Source: Bin5 sp965200685
Lineage (GTDB): Bacteria > Chloroflexota > Anaerolineae > Caldilineales > Caldilineaceae
Reading direction: 5' to 3'
NCBI GenBank assembly: GCA_965200685.1
Contig: OZ241379.1
Location: forward strand, 2,852,001 to 2,916,000
Length of the DNA: 64,000 bases
Shown here: piece by piece, positions 43,079 through 52,337 of the stretch
How positions within the stretch are numbered: position 1 is the first letter of the stretch
How the letters are laid out: the number at the start of each line of letters is the position of its first letter
Translations under genes and position numbers: made by a program
Notes under the pieces: generated by a model
Databases searched by the model: none
The model's input: the letters and a program-made list of their open reading frames with translations, nothing else
Told to the model about the DNA's origin: nothing

Positions 43079-45370
43079 ATGAAAACGCAATGGTCTGTGA
43101 CCGGTGACCAGCGGCCGGTACCTGCAATTACACAAGCCATAGACCATAGGCCACAGGCCACTGCAGTTCGTCTGTTTTTGTTCGTCATGCTTCTTTTCGC
43201 CTTTGGGCGGCTGATGTGGGAGCTGGGAGAGAAACCCCTGTGGTGGGACGAGAGCCTGAGTCTCCAGCGGTCTGAACAGTCGTGGCCGGATCTGCTGGTG
43301 GGCCTCTTGGTTATCACCGATGGCGAAAGCCAACATATCACTCGCGATCAGCATCCGTTCGTCTATTACATCTTTCTCAAACTCTTTCAGCAGGTGTGGG
43401 GAACCAGCGAATTTGTCCTGCGTTTGCCGTCGGCTTTGGCCGGCACCCTGCTGGTCCCTGCTCTGTGGTCGTTTGCCCGTCTGTTCGTTCGCACAAAAGT
43501 GTATCCCCGCATGACTTCAGAATGGGTGGCACTGCTGGCCGCGATCAACCCCTTCTATCTTTGGTACGGCCAGGAGGCCCGCCCGTACATTCTCTGGACA
43601 TTGCTGGCGGTTCTGAGTACATATGCTCTCTTGCGCTGGCAGCACACAAAGGGCGAGGATCTAGGTGTTGGCACGAGAAATGTTGAGAGTGTTCATGAGG
43701 AAACAACGACAAAATTTTCTGTGCCACAAGGAGAGAGGGTACTCGCTACGAACGAATTTCCTCGGCCCACTGTCTTCTGGCCGCTCGCCTACGGAATGCT
43801 GACACTCTTCGCTCTTTTCACCCACTTTTTTTCCGGGCTGCTTGTTCTGGTACATGGGCTGATCCTCACCCTAGGCCTTTGGCAGCCTGCCCGCCGGCTG
43901 GCCATCGGCCTGGGGATCATCTGGTTCCTGGCCGTGGCGGCCTTAGGGGCTGGTATCGCATGGTGGGTGTTGAGCCAACCTGGAGCCGGCACGAACTTTC
44001 AGCAGATCCACCTGTATATTCTGGCCCGAGACCTGCTCAATGCCTTCAGTCTGGGCCTGAGTGTAGACATTCGTGAAGTCCTGGCTTTGGACATACTTTT
44101 CGGCCTTCTTGCTCTGGTAGGGGCGGTCTATGGCCTGCGCGTCTTCCAACGGTTTGGACAGGGTGGTCTCCGAGCACAAAGCGGTGAAGAGGTACCTTCT
44201 CTTCACGCTCCACGAACTACTGCAATTCGCGGCTGGCAGCTACCGACTCTGCTGGTTGTGCCCGTGTTGCTACTCTTCCTTGGGAACCTGATCCAACCGC
44301 TTTACATGAACGCGCGCCATCTGGCCCTGCTCAGTGGGTTTTATCTCCTGTTGGTGGCTGCCGGTCTTGCTGTGTTGGCAACCCGTTCCTTCATCGCCGC
44401 AGGGCTGGTGAGCCTTCTACTCATCGGCGGTTCCACCTATAGCACGATCAACTATTTCACCCTACCCATCTATCGTAAAGGGCCAGAATTGGCGCAGATG
44501 GGCGCAGACCTGCGTCAGGACCTCCACCCTGGCGACCTACTCTTGCTGGATTCGCCGTTCGCTTGGCGCTTTTTTCACTACTACCTGCCTATTGCCCAGA
44601 TCGACGCGCTGTCTCCGCATGTAGGCACGGCCTGGCGGGCCGTGCCCCTGGTCGGGGCTGTCCCCGGGGATTGGCCCAAAACGTTTGACGCGCTCGCTAC
44701 TTGGAGTGCTCGCTATCGGCGCATCTGGCTTGCCACAGAGAGCACATACGATTACCTGGACCCTGAAAGGCGAGTTAAAGGATGGCTCCAAGACAACCAT
44801 ATACGCATCTGGGAGAAGATCTATTTCAGCCCCACCTCTCGCTTGGAATTGGAGCTTTTCCTCACTGGGCCACCGATTGTGGATGTGCTGCCGCCCAACC
44901 TAGATGCTCGTCCCAATGTGGTCTTCGCTGACCGCATTGTGTTGCGTGGCTTGGCAGTTGAGCCGCCTCTCTTCGCCGAAAGCATGACACCGATCACTCT
45001 CTATTGGGATCCCTTAACAGATCTTGAGCGGCACTTCAAATACGTTCTATGGATCGAGGAACTGCTGCCCACAGGAGAAGTACGCCGCTTTCCGCGTACG
45101 GAGCAGGAGCCGTACCGGGGCTTTGTACCGACGGATTGGTGGCGACCTGGACCGCTGGTGTTGGAGTTCAGCGATGTGGTTGCGCCTATGGAGCCGACGC
45201 CCGCTGCCTCTTATCGCTTGCATCTTTTCTGGTATGATGCCGAGACCTTAGAAAAGCTACCCGTCACCGATTGGGGAGATGCTACAGCCGCTGAAGATGG
45301 TGTCACGTTGACTTTGCCTTTCCCGCTACCAATACCAAACACCAGTGAAACACCGAACAGCAGGGACTAG
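43079..45370 (+). CDS. Glycosyltransferase family 39-type membrane protein
   Basis: 763 residues. Residues 1-29 are encoded by heptamer repeats and are hydrophilic; the first membrane helix begins near residue 30 (LFLFVMLLFAFG). WWDES at about 55-59 is the acidic catalytic-loop motif of GT39/ArnT enzymes, followed by HPFVYYIFLKLF. About ten membrane helices, then a soluble C-terminal domain with LYWDPL-type strands. It likely transfers a sugar from a polyprenyl phosphate outside the membrane. The true start may be downstream of the repeat. Overlaps the next gene by 26 bases. Confidence 0.82.
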   Translation: MKTQWSVTGDQRPVPAITQAIDHRPQATAVRLFLFVMLLFAFGRLMWELGEKPLWWDESLSLQRSEQSWPDLLVGLLVITDGESQHITRDQHPFVYYIFLKLFQQVWGTSEFVLRLPSALAGTLLVPALWSFARLFVRTKVYPRMTSEWVALLAAINPFYLWYGQEARPYILWTLLAVLSTYALLRWQHTKGEDLGVGTRNVESVHEETTTKFSVPQGERVLATNEFPRPTVFWPLAYGMLTLFALFTHFFSGLLVLVHGLILTLGLWQPARRLAIGLGIIWFLAVAALGAGIAWWVLSQPGAGTNFQQIHLYILARDLLNAFSLGLSVDIREVLALDILFGLLALVGAVYGLRVFQRFGQGGLRAQSGEEVPSLHAPRTTAIRGWQLPTLLVVPVLLLFLGNLIQPLYMNARHLALLSGFYLLLVAAGLAVLATRSFIAAGLVSLLLIGGSTYSTINYFTLPIYRKGPELAQMGADLRQDLHPGDLLLLDSPFAWRFFHYYLPIAQIDALSPHVGTAWRAVPLVGAVPGDWPKTFDALATWSARYRRIWLATESTYDYLDPERRVKGWLQDNHIRIWEKIYFSPTSRLELELFLTGPPIVDVLPPNLDARPNVVFADRIVLRGLAVEPPLFAESMTPITLYWDPLTDLERHFKYVLWIEELLPTGEVRRFPRTEQEPYRGFVPTDWWRPGPLVLEFSDVVAPMEPTPAASYRLHLFWYDAETLEKLPVTDWGDATAAEDGVTLTLPFPLPIPNTSETPNSRD
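43091..43167. repeat. Heptamer repeat array, eleven units, in the 5' end of a gene
   Basis: Exactly 77 bases in 7-base steps, the clearest being TAGACCA, TAGGCCA, CAGGCCA, CTGCAGT at the right end. It encodes residues 5-29 of the glycosyltransferase. Confidence 0.75.
45342..45369. repeat. Heptamer repeat at a gene overlap
   Basis: CCAGTGA, AACACCG, AACAGCA, GGGACTA. It supplies both the last codons of the upstream gene and the GTG start of the downstream gene. Confidence 0.5.
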
Positions 45371-48300
45371 GGCAATCCCAAATACTAGGCAGCAACACAA
45401 CAGGCCATTGCAGTTTCCGCTGGCACTCAGCTATGGCATTTTCGTTACACTCTTCTTCGCACCATACCTCTTGGGGCTGGCTATCTTTTCCGAAGGCGAT
45501 TTTACCGAGCATTTTTTGCCTTTCAGCATCTTTCAGCAGAACGCTCTCCTAAGCGGGCTCTTGCCTCTCTGGAACCCTTATGTAAATGCTGGTCATCCCT
45601 TCTTGGCCGACGCCCAATCTGCCGTCTTCTACCCGGTCAGCAACATTCTGCTGCTCCTGACAGGATTCGAGCGCAGCGTCACTGGGAGGCTCTATTGGCT
45701 GCAGGTGGAGGCCGCGCTGCACCTGTTCCTAGCATGTAATTTTACCTATCTGCTTGTGCGTCGGTTGACTGGCCAGCGCATGGCTGGGTTTGGGGCTGGG
45801 CTTGTCTTTGGGTTCTCCGGTTTTCTCACCGGCTATCCACCTCTGCAATTGGGGATTCTGCGTACATCCATTTGGCTGCCGCTGATTCTGTGGCTGCTGC
45901 TGCCGAGCAAGACCGGCAGGTTCACCTGGACCCGCTGGCTGGTGGCCGCTGCTGTCCACGCCATCGCCTTCTTCGCCGGCCATCCCCAGACATTTCTTCT
46001 TCTTTCCTACACAGTGGGCGGCTGGATGCTGATGTTAGGTATCGCATCAGTGATAAAATCCCAACAGCACTTACGGGCCAGTCGTCAGGGGCTCGTGGCC
46101 ACTGCAATTCACGTAGGCCGGGTGGTCGTGTATGGCATCGTGCTCATTGTGCTGAGTCTGGCGCAACTATGGCCGGCCCTGGAATTCACGAGTCTTTCTG
46201 TGCGTTCGTCTCTCCCCTATGAGGAACTGAGTGGCGGCTTCCCTCTGATCGATACATGGCAGCTGTTACTGCCAGGCGTGCTGACACATTTCTCGCCCCT
46301 ATACATCAGCATCGCCGGTCTGGGCCTGATTCTGATTGCCATCACCGCTCTGCTGTCGCCTAGCTTCTCCCTACCCGATGGCAATGCCTTGGCTCGCCCA
46401 TCTGCCTTTTTCTTTCTCATCTGTGGGGGGGTTGCTCTGCTGGCCTCCTACGGTGGGAATGGCCCACTCTACCCGCTGCTCTATCGTTTTGCCCCTGGCT
46501 GGTACCTCTTCCGGGGACAAGAACGGGTGGTCTATCTCATCGCCTTTTCCCTGAGCGTCCTCAGCGGCTATGGGCTGGCCCTGTTGCCTTCTCTGCCTGC
46601 GCGCTGGCGTAGGTATCTGTGCTGGGGATTCCTCATTGTGGCAGTGAGCGGCGTAGTCGTGTTCCTTCTGCAGAGTCAGAATGTAGTACGTGCTTCGCTT
46701 GCGGAACTTCTGCTGTTAAGTGGAAAGATGCTGATCTTTGCCATGGCATTTGCCTATCTATGCAGCAGGCGGCATCTCTCTCGTACCCATCTTTTGCTCC
46801 TGTTCCCTCTGCTGGCTGTTGATCTGGTCATCGCCAATTACACTACGAATCTAGGGTCATCAATGCAGGCACTGCTTGCCCGACAGGAGGTAGCTGCCAC
46901 AACTGCAGAGGCGCATGGCCAGTGGCATGTGACCAGTAACACGACACATGCCACTGGTGTTCCATCTGCCCTCCCTGCTCGGGTCTACAACGAATTCCGT
47001 CTGCCGGAAAACATGGGAATGTTCAACCGTTGGGAGGATGTCTGGGGGGCGAGTCCTCTGCGGCTTTCTGCTTACGACCGTTTGTTCGTTGACTTTCCAC
47101 AGGACCGTATGTGGCAACTGACCGGTGTCGGGACGGTTCTCACTTGGCGACCGGAACTGTTCGTTGAGAGTCAGCTGCTGGCCGAGTTTCCCCAAGGGCC
47201 AGACGCCTCAAACTACGTATACAAACTCAACACGATTGCCCCACGGCTCTGGTGGACACAAAATGTGCGGCGGGTGGACGATGAAACAGCGGTCACACTG
47301 CTGGCGGACCACAGCTTTGACCTGCAGTCAGAGGTGTTGATCGCCACAGAGCAGTGGCCGGTTACCAGTGAGCTGTGGCCAGTAACTGCAGTTCACAGTT
47401 CACAGCAGTTCACCTTCGGAAATGGCGGTACAGCCTTGCTGCAGGCCGAGCGAAAAGGCCCTGCTCATCTGCACATTCAGATTGAGAGCACCCAGCCCGG
47501 CCTGCTGTTCGTCAGTGAGAACTGGATGCCCGGCTGGCAGGCTGTCTGGGACCGAACACCAGTGGCCAGTGATGAATTGCCAGAGGAGAGCAGTGACTCG
47601 CCACGAACCACGAAACCACTGCTGTTACCTGTGTTGCGCGCGCACCAGGCATTTTTAGGCGTGCCTGTTCCTGCTGGCGTGGGCACGCTGGAGCTGGTGT
47701 ATCGTCCCAACAGTGTCCGCTGGGGTGTAGCGGTCAGTGGAATTGGCTGGATCCTGCTTCTGTTTGCTGTGCGCCATCCGCTGATTTTGGCGCTTCAGCG
47801 GGTATGGCGCACAGTAATGAACAGGCACCAGGTGCCAATGCCCCGTGAAACCCCAACACTAGAAACCATAGCTATTCACAGTTCCTGGTCACAGGTCATA
47901 GGTTACAGGACGCTGCTGTTGCTGATTCTCCTTCTTGGTTTCGCTCTGCGTCTGTTTCGCTTGGACTTTCAGGAGCTGCGGGGAGACGAGGCCTTCGGCT
48001 ATTTCTTCAGCTTGCGTTCGTTGGCCGGAATTGTACAGGAGACCCTCACCCTGCAAGAACCTCATCCGGTCGGCAGCTATTTCTTGCAACATGTCTGGTA
48101 TGCCTTCGGCGGGACCAGTGAGTTCGCTCTGCGGACCGTACCCGCGCTGGCCGGGACTGCGGCGACCCCTCTTCTCTACTGGTTCGCAAGGCAGATGCGC
48201 CTAGGTGTGCCCGTGGCCCTGCTCAGTAGTTTTCTAATGGCTGTGAGTGCCTACGCCATCTGGCACAGCCAAGATGCCCGCATGTATACGCTGAGTCTGG

Positions 48301-49934
48301 CCCTTACGCTCGCCAGCAGCGGGCTGGCCCTGGAGGTCGTCAAGCGGCCCGGGCGTTCAGTGTTGGTTGGCTATATTCTCTGCACGCTGATGACTTTGCA
48401 CATCCATTACTTCGCTGCTTTCGTCCTTCTTGCCCAGAATCTGTACATTCTGCTAACAGTTGTGCTGAGGGCCCGGGATCGACACTTGTGGCAACCCTTG
48501 CTGATGCGCTGGGGAGGCGTGCAATGTGTCGTGGCCGCTCTGTACATACCTTGGCTGATCTTCGCTTGGCAGACTCTCATGAGCTACGGTGGCAACGGGG
48601 ATTCGCCAGCCTTGGAGGAGATGGTGTGGCGTTCCATTGGTGTCTTTATCCTAGGGGAAAGCGGGCTGGACGAAATCTGGCGGTTTCATGTGGGCATCTT
48701 GGCCGCAGGCATTCTGGTAGCTGGAATTCTAACCTCTGTAGCCAGTAAACCCCCAACAGCAACTGCGGTTACCGGCCACAGACCACAGGTCCCTGGCCAC
48801 TACAGTTTGATCTTTTACCTGTTCGTCCCTTTGCTGGCAACCTGGGCTAGCGCATTGGAGCGGCCAATCTTCAACGAACGGTATCTGATCGCTGCTCTGC
48901 CACCTTTTCTGATCTTATTCGCTATAGGGGTTGTGGAAATCGGCAACCGCCTTGAAAGATGGTTGGGTTGGAGATGGAGGAGTTGGGTGGTTGATCCCCG
49001 TATGAGCGACCCAACTATTTTGGAAAGAATTCCTGTCGGGCATCTAGTCGCGGCCAGCCTCGTTTCCGTCATCGTTGTCAGCAATCTATTTTGCTTACAA
49101 AAGTACTATTTTGACCCAGCGTTCAGCAAAACTAGGGGGTGGCGAGAACTAGCAGCGACTCTAGAACGTTGGAGCAGGGGGCTTCCTGCGGCAAAGGTAC
49201 GCTTGGTACAGAATTTTCCTGACCCAGTTCTGTGGTATTATTATAAAGGAGATGTTGAGCACATTGTACTGCCGCCCGTCCCGCACGACACCGAGGGTAC
49301 AGTAGGCGCGGTCGAATCTCTGCGAGATGCTGGCGTCCAGCGGATTCTTTTGCCGGTGCAGTTGGCAGCGAATTGGGATCCGACAGGCATTGCCCAGGGC
49401 GCACTTTCCACAGCCTACCGGCTGTCCCTACCGTCAGCCTCTGTCGGCGTCTGGCCGTTGCAGGTATACACCCGCCCAGACATCCAGAGGTGGAACCAGC
49501 TTACTGTTGGCTTTACCAATGGTTTGGTGCTGTTACGTGTGCAGATTGAGCCGGATACATTGCCAGCCGGCGGCCTTCTGATTGTCCATATGGACTGGAC
49601 CGGATATCCAACAGCTTTGACTGGTGGTGAAAAGATCTTCCTGCATCTGCTTGACGAGACCGGTACGTTGCTTGCTCAATTTGACCCACCGCTGCCTGTG
49701 GATTCTTTCGGGTCAACCGTTAGCTACTCTCTGTCCGTACCATCAATAGGCCCAGTGGCCAGTAATAGAACACAGGCCACGGAACACAGGCCAGGCCCAG
49801 ATACAGGTTCCCTGCGTCTAGTCGCCGGGGTGTATGATCCAACTTTGCCGGGCGCGCCCAGAATCCTGACGAATTCTGGCGAGGATTCGCTACTTTTGGC
49901 CGACTTTCCAACACCAGTGGAGAGTGCAGAGTGA
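45345..49934 (+). CDS. Fusion of a YfhO-like membrane domain with a GT39-type glycosyltransferase
   Basis: 1529 residues. The first 820 or so are YfhO-like: many membrane helices, the early GDFTEHFLPF and PLWNPYVNAGHPFLAD motifs (about 50-90) and a C-terminal soluble part with ENWMPGWQAVWD near 725. From about 850 a second protein begins: helix LLLLILLLGFALRLF, acidic loop LRGDEAFGYFF near 880-890, and about ten more helices, as in GT39. A third soluble beta domain ends the chain. The join (around 47876-47910) is a heptamer repeat. YfhO proteins act in lipoteichoic-acid or glycan glycosylation. The start is GTG 45345 within a repeat; a later start is possible. Confidence 0.82.
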   Translation: MKHRTAGTRAIPNTRQQHNRPLQFPLALSYGIFVTLFFAPYLLGLAIFSEGDFTEHFLPFSIFQQNALLSGLLPLWNPYVNAGHPFLADAQSAVFYPVSNILLLLTGFERSVTGRLYWLQVEAALHLFLACNFTYLLVRRLTGQRMAGFGAGLVFGFSGFLTGYPPLQLGILRTSIWLPLILWLLLPSKTGRFTWTRWLVAAAVHAIAFFAGHPQTFLLLSYTVGGWMLMLGIASVIKSQQHLRASRQGLVATAIHVGRVVVYGIVLIVLSLAQLWPALEFTSLSVRSSLPYEELSGGFPLIDTWQLLLPGVLTHFSPLYISIAGLGLILIAITALLSPSFSLPDGNALARPSAFFFLICGGVALLASYGGNGPLYPLLYRFAPGWYLFRGQERVVYLIAFSLSVLSGYGLALLPSLPARWRRYLCWGFLIVAVSGVVVFLLQSQNVVRASLAELLLLSGKMLIFAMAFAYLCSRRHLSRTHLLLLFPLLAVDLVIANYTTNLGSSMQALLARQEVAATTAEAHGQWHVTSNTTHATGVPSALPARVYNEFRLPENMGMFNRWEDVWGASPLRLSAYDRLFVDFPQDRMWQLTGVGTVLTWRPELFVESQLLAEFPQGPDASNYVYKLNTIAPRLWWTQNVRRVDDETAVTLLADHSFDLQSEVLIATEQWPVTSELWPVTAVHSSQQFTFGNGGTALLQAERKGPAHLHIQIESTQPGLLFVSENWMPGWQAVWDRTPVASDELPEESSDSPRTTKPLLLPVLRAHQAFLGVPVPAGVGTLELVYRPNSVRWGVAVSGIGWILLLFAVRHPLILALQRVWRTVMNRHQVPMPRETPTLETIAIHSSWSQVIGYRTLLLLILLLGFALRLFRLDFQELRGDEAFGYFFSLRSLAGIVQETLTLQEPHPVGSYFLQHVWYAFGGTSEFALRTVPALAGTAATPLLYWFARQMRLGVPVALLSSFLMAVSAYAIWHSQDARMYTLSLALTLASSGLALEVVKRPGRSVLVGYILCTLMTLHIHYFAAFVLLAQNLYILLTVVLRARDRHLWQPLLMRWGGVQCVVAALYIPWLIFAWQTLMSYGGNGDSPALEEMVWRSIGVFILGESGLDEIWRFHVGILAAGILVAGILTSVASKPPTATAVTGHRPQVPGHYSLIFYLFVPLLATWASALERPIFNERYLIAALPPFLILFAIGVVEIGNRLERWLGWRWRSWVVDPRMSDPTILERIPVGHLVAASLVSVIVVSNLFCLQKYYFDPAFSKTRGWRELAATLERWSRGLPAAKVRLVQNFPDPVLWYYYKGDVEHIVLPPVPHDTEGTVGAVESLRDAGVQRILLPVQLAANWDPTGIAQGALSTAYRLSLPSASVGVWPLQVYTRPDIQRWNQLTVGFTNGLVLLRVQIEPDTLPAGGLLIVHMDWTGYPTALTGGEKIFLHLLDETGTLLAQFDPPLPVDSFGSTVSYSLSVPSIGPVASNRTQATEHRPGPDTGSLRLVAGVYDPTLPGAPRILTNSGEDSLLLADFPTPVESAE
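46917..46958. repeat. Heptamer repeat array inside the fusion gene
   Basis: Six units, 42 bases: GGCCAGT, GGCATGT, GACCAGT and three further degenerate copies. Translated in frame as a hydrophilic loop. Confidence 0.7.
47354..47409. repeat. Heptamer repeat array inside the fusion gene
   Basis: Eight units, 56 bases, including GTGGCCG, GTTACCA, later GTGGCCA, and two identical CAGTTCA copies. Confidence 0.75.
47559..47628. repeat. Heptamer repeat array inside the fusion gene
   Basis: Ten units, 70 bases, including CCAGTGG, CCAGTGA and two identical CCACGAA copies; encodes a Ser/Glu/Thr-rich hydrophilic insertion. Confidence 0.7.
47876..47910. repeat. Heptamer repeat at the YfhO/GT39 domain junction
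   Basis: Five units, 35 bases: TTCACAG, TTCCTGG, TCACAGG, TCATAGG, TTACAGG. It encodes the last residues before the first helix of the GT39 half. Confidence 0.7.
48767..48808. repeat. Heptamer repeat array inside the fusion gene
   Basis: Six units, 42 bases, including GGCCACA, GACCACA and GGCCACT; translated as a loop between membrane helices. Confidence 0.7.
49754..49795. repeat. Heptamer repeat array near the 3' end of the fusion gene
   Basis: Six units, 42 bases, with GAACACA present twice in alternation with GGCCACG and GGCCAGG. Confidence 0.7.
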
Positions 49935-50006
49935 AGAGGGGAGAGCTACTCCGAGGAGAGGCCTCTCTCTCCGCGCCATTCGCCATTCATCACTTGCCAC
50001 TGCAGT
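49914..50006. repeat. Heptamer repeats at a gene overlap
   Basis: CCAGTGG, AGAGTGC, AGAGTGA, AGAGGGG, AGAGCTA (49914-49948), then after 27 bases CCATTCG, CCATTCA, TCACTTG, CCACTGC. It carries the stop of the fusion gene and the start and first 25 codons of the next gene. Confidence 0.65.
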
Positions 50007-52294
50007 TTGAGAAAGTGCTAGTTGGCTTGCTCTTGCTGTTATTTTTCCTTACCGGCATTGCATACAGTCTGGTCGTGCCGCCCTTTGAGACCCCTGATGA
50101 AATCTATCATTACGCCTTTGCCCGGCATTTGGCCACAGGCAATGGACTGCCCATACAGGGCCCGGAAAAGACCGGCCCTTGGGAGCATGAAGGCAGTCAG
50201 CCACCTCTCTACTATAGCCTAGTTGGTCTGGTGACAATGGGCATTGATCAGAGTGATTTTGATGAGATCGCCGTGCTCAATCCTAGGGCTAATCTTGGGA
50301 ATCCCCTGTATCCTGGCAATAAAAACCTCACACTCTACAGCGCACAGCAGAGACCCTTACGCGGTGTGAATCTGGCTGTACGGATGGGCCGCTGGCTTTC
50401 CGTTCTCCTCGGCACGCTCACAGTTCTGCTCACCTATCTGTTGAGCCGCTACGCTTTTCCGGGGGACCGCTGGTCTCGTCTATTGACAACCGGGCTGGTG
50501 GCGACGATTCCGCAGTTCACATTTATCAGTGCAAGCGTTTCCAATGACAGTATTGTGAGTGCCAGCAGTACGGCTGTGTTGGCCTATTTGGCTGTCCTAA
50601 GCGAGCGGGCCCGGCGGCAAAGGTTGATTCGTTGGTGGGAATGGGTGGGGCTAGGTCTGCTCTTGGGGTTGGCCGCGTTGAGCAAGCTACAGGGCCTAGG
50701 ATTGTTGCCGCTGACGGGCATTATTGTCTTGCTTATTGCCCGTATGCAGAAAGACTGGTGGGTCATCCTGCGAGCTGGGCTGCTCTTGGCTGGGCCAGTG
50801 CTGGTCGTGGCTGGCTGGTGGTATGTACGTAACTGGCAACTGTATGGGGACTTGTCCGGCATGGAGAATCTGCTCAGCATCAATGGCCTGCGGGAGGAGG
50901 CTGTGGTTTGGTCGGCGTTGGTCGGTGAGCTGCGAGGGCTATACATATCCTTCTGGGCGATTTTCGGCTGGTTTAGTATTCTTTTACCCCGCTGGATGTA
51001 TACTTTCTTTGACATAGTGACTGCTGGCGCGGTGTTGGGCGTGTTGGCTACTGGGCTGCGGACCTGGCAGAGAGGGCGACAGGTGCTGTCGGAGCGGGCA
51101 GTAAGCGTACATGGTCTAATTTTCTTATGGGTCCTGTTGTTCTCGGTGCTGTTCGCGTATTGGGTCTCCGTGTCTCGGGGCGTACAGGGACGGCTGTTGT
51201 TTCCGGCCATTAGTGCCTTGGCCGTTATCATGGCCGCTGGGTTGCGCTTCTGGGCCGGATTTCTGCCTCCCTCTTGGCGTCCGCTCTTCGGTGTCGCCAT
51301 ACCTCTGGGCCTGTGGAGTTGTTCCCTCTTTGCTTTGACCGTTCTGTTGCCGGAATCCTATGGCCTGAACCATCGGGCCCGCATTGTTGACGTTGTCCCT
51401 GCCGATGTTCAGCCAATTGGAAAGGTGTATGGGGATGGCGTGGAGCTGGTAGCAGCTCGCCTGCCGGCCCGGCGCTTTCATCCTGGCGAACATGTGCCGG
51501 TAACGCTTTATTTCCGCACGCAAAAGGCGCAAACCCAGAACCATGAACTGTTCCTGCAACTGCTAGTGCCGGACAACGACGACAATATTCAACTGGGAAA
51601 CGTGACCACCCATCCAGGCTGGGGGGTCCTGCCACTTACCCTTTGGCGGCCGGGCATCTTGTACGCGGACACCTATCAAATTCCCTTAACCAGCGAATTT
51701 GCGTACCATGCCCCGGTATTGGCCCGGCTGTATGTAGGCTTTACGGCCTCCAAGGCCACAGAGTCGGAGAGTGAAGGACTTCTGCCTGTCGTTGGAGGAG
51801 GCTCGAAAACTGATAGCCGTGTCATAGGTACTGTTGCGGTGTCCATACGAGAACAGGCGCGGCTCCGTCCGCCGGACATGCAGCTTGTGAGGGTCAATTT
51901 TGGGGGTGTTATCAGCCTCAGCGGTTATCTCTTTCCGACGGAACTCTCTGGGGTGACCACTCGGGAGTTGCCGGTGATGCTCTTCTGGGAGGCCAGCGGC
52001 GCGCCCCATGCGAACTTTACCACAGCGGTCCAACTGTTCGGAGCGGATGGCGAGTTTGTGGACAGTTACGACAAGCCGCCGGCGGAGATATTTCCGACCA
52101 GCTACTGGCGGGAAGGGGACGTCAGTCTGCGGAGATTCCCGTTGCCCTTACCAGCGGAATTACCGGCAGGCGAATATCAGGTGAGGGTCGGGTTGTACTA
52201 CTCGGACAGACCCGATGAGCGTGTGCCGATTTTCGACGCGGACAGAACCGTGCAGGACAACCTAGTATTGCTGGGAACAATACAGATTCGTTAA
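49931..52294 (+). CDS. Membrane glycosyltransferase-like protein (GT39/DUF2142 type)
   Basis: 787 residues. The GTG start overlaps the upstream stop as GTGA. Residues 1-27 are encoded by heptamer repeats, and the first helix starts near residue 30. The acidic loop is FETPDEIYHYAFARH (about 53-67) followed by QPPLYY, as in ArnT-like and DUF2142 proteins. About eleven helices, then two C-terminal beta domains (LYFRTQK, MLFWEAS strands). It is the last of four related large membrane proteins in 12 kb and probably modifies the same cell-surface glycan. Confidence 0.8.
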   Translation: MKRGELLRGEASLSAPFAIHHLPLQFEKVLVGLLLLLFFLTGIAYSLVVPPFETPDEIYHYAFARHLATGNGLPIQGPEKTGPWEHEGSQPPLYYSLVGLVTMGIDQSDFDEIAVLNPRANLGNPLYPGNKNLTLYSAQQRPLRGVNLAVRMGRWLSVLLGTLTVLLTYLLSRYAFPGDRWSRLLTTGLVATIPQFTFISASVSNDSIVSASSTAVLAYLAVLSERARRQRLIRWWEWVGLGLLLGLAALSKLQGLGLLPLTGIIVLLIARMQKDWWVILRAGLLLAGPVLVVAGWWYVRNWQLYGDLSGMENLLSINGLREEAVVWSALVGELRGLYISFWAIFGWFSILLPRWMYTFFDIVTAGAVLGVLATGLRTWQRGRQVLSERAVSVHGLIFLWVLLFSVLFAYWVSVSRGVQGRLLFPAISALAVIMAAGLRFWAGFLPPSWRPLFGVAIPLGLWSCSLFALTVLLPESYGLNHRARIVDVVPADVQPIGKVYGDGVELVAARLPARRFHPGEHVPVTLYFRTQKAQTQNHELFLQLLVPDNDDNIQLGNVTTHPGWGVLPLTLWRPGILYADTYQIPLTSEFAYHAPVLARLYVGFTASKATESESEGLLPVVGGGSKTDSRVIGTVAVSIREQARLRPPDMQLVRVNFGGVISLSGYLFPTELSGVTTRELPVMLFWEASGAPHANFTTAVQLFGADGEFVDSYDKPPAEIFPTSYWREGDVSLRRFPLPLPAELPAGEYQVRVGLYYSDRPDERVPIFDADRTVQDNLVLLGTIQIR

Positions 52295-52337
52295 GATAGG
52301 GATTCGTAGCGGCTAACTGACGTGACATTGACAGTAT

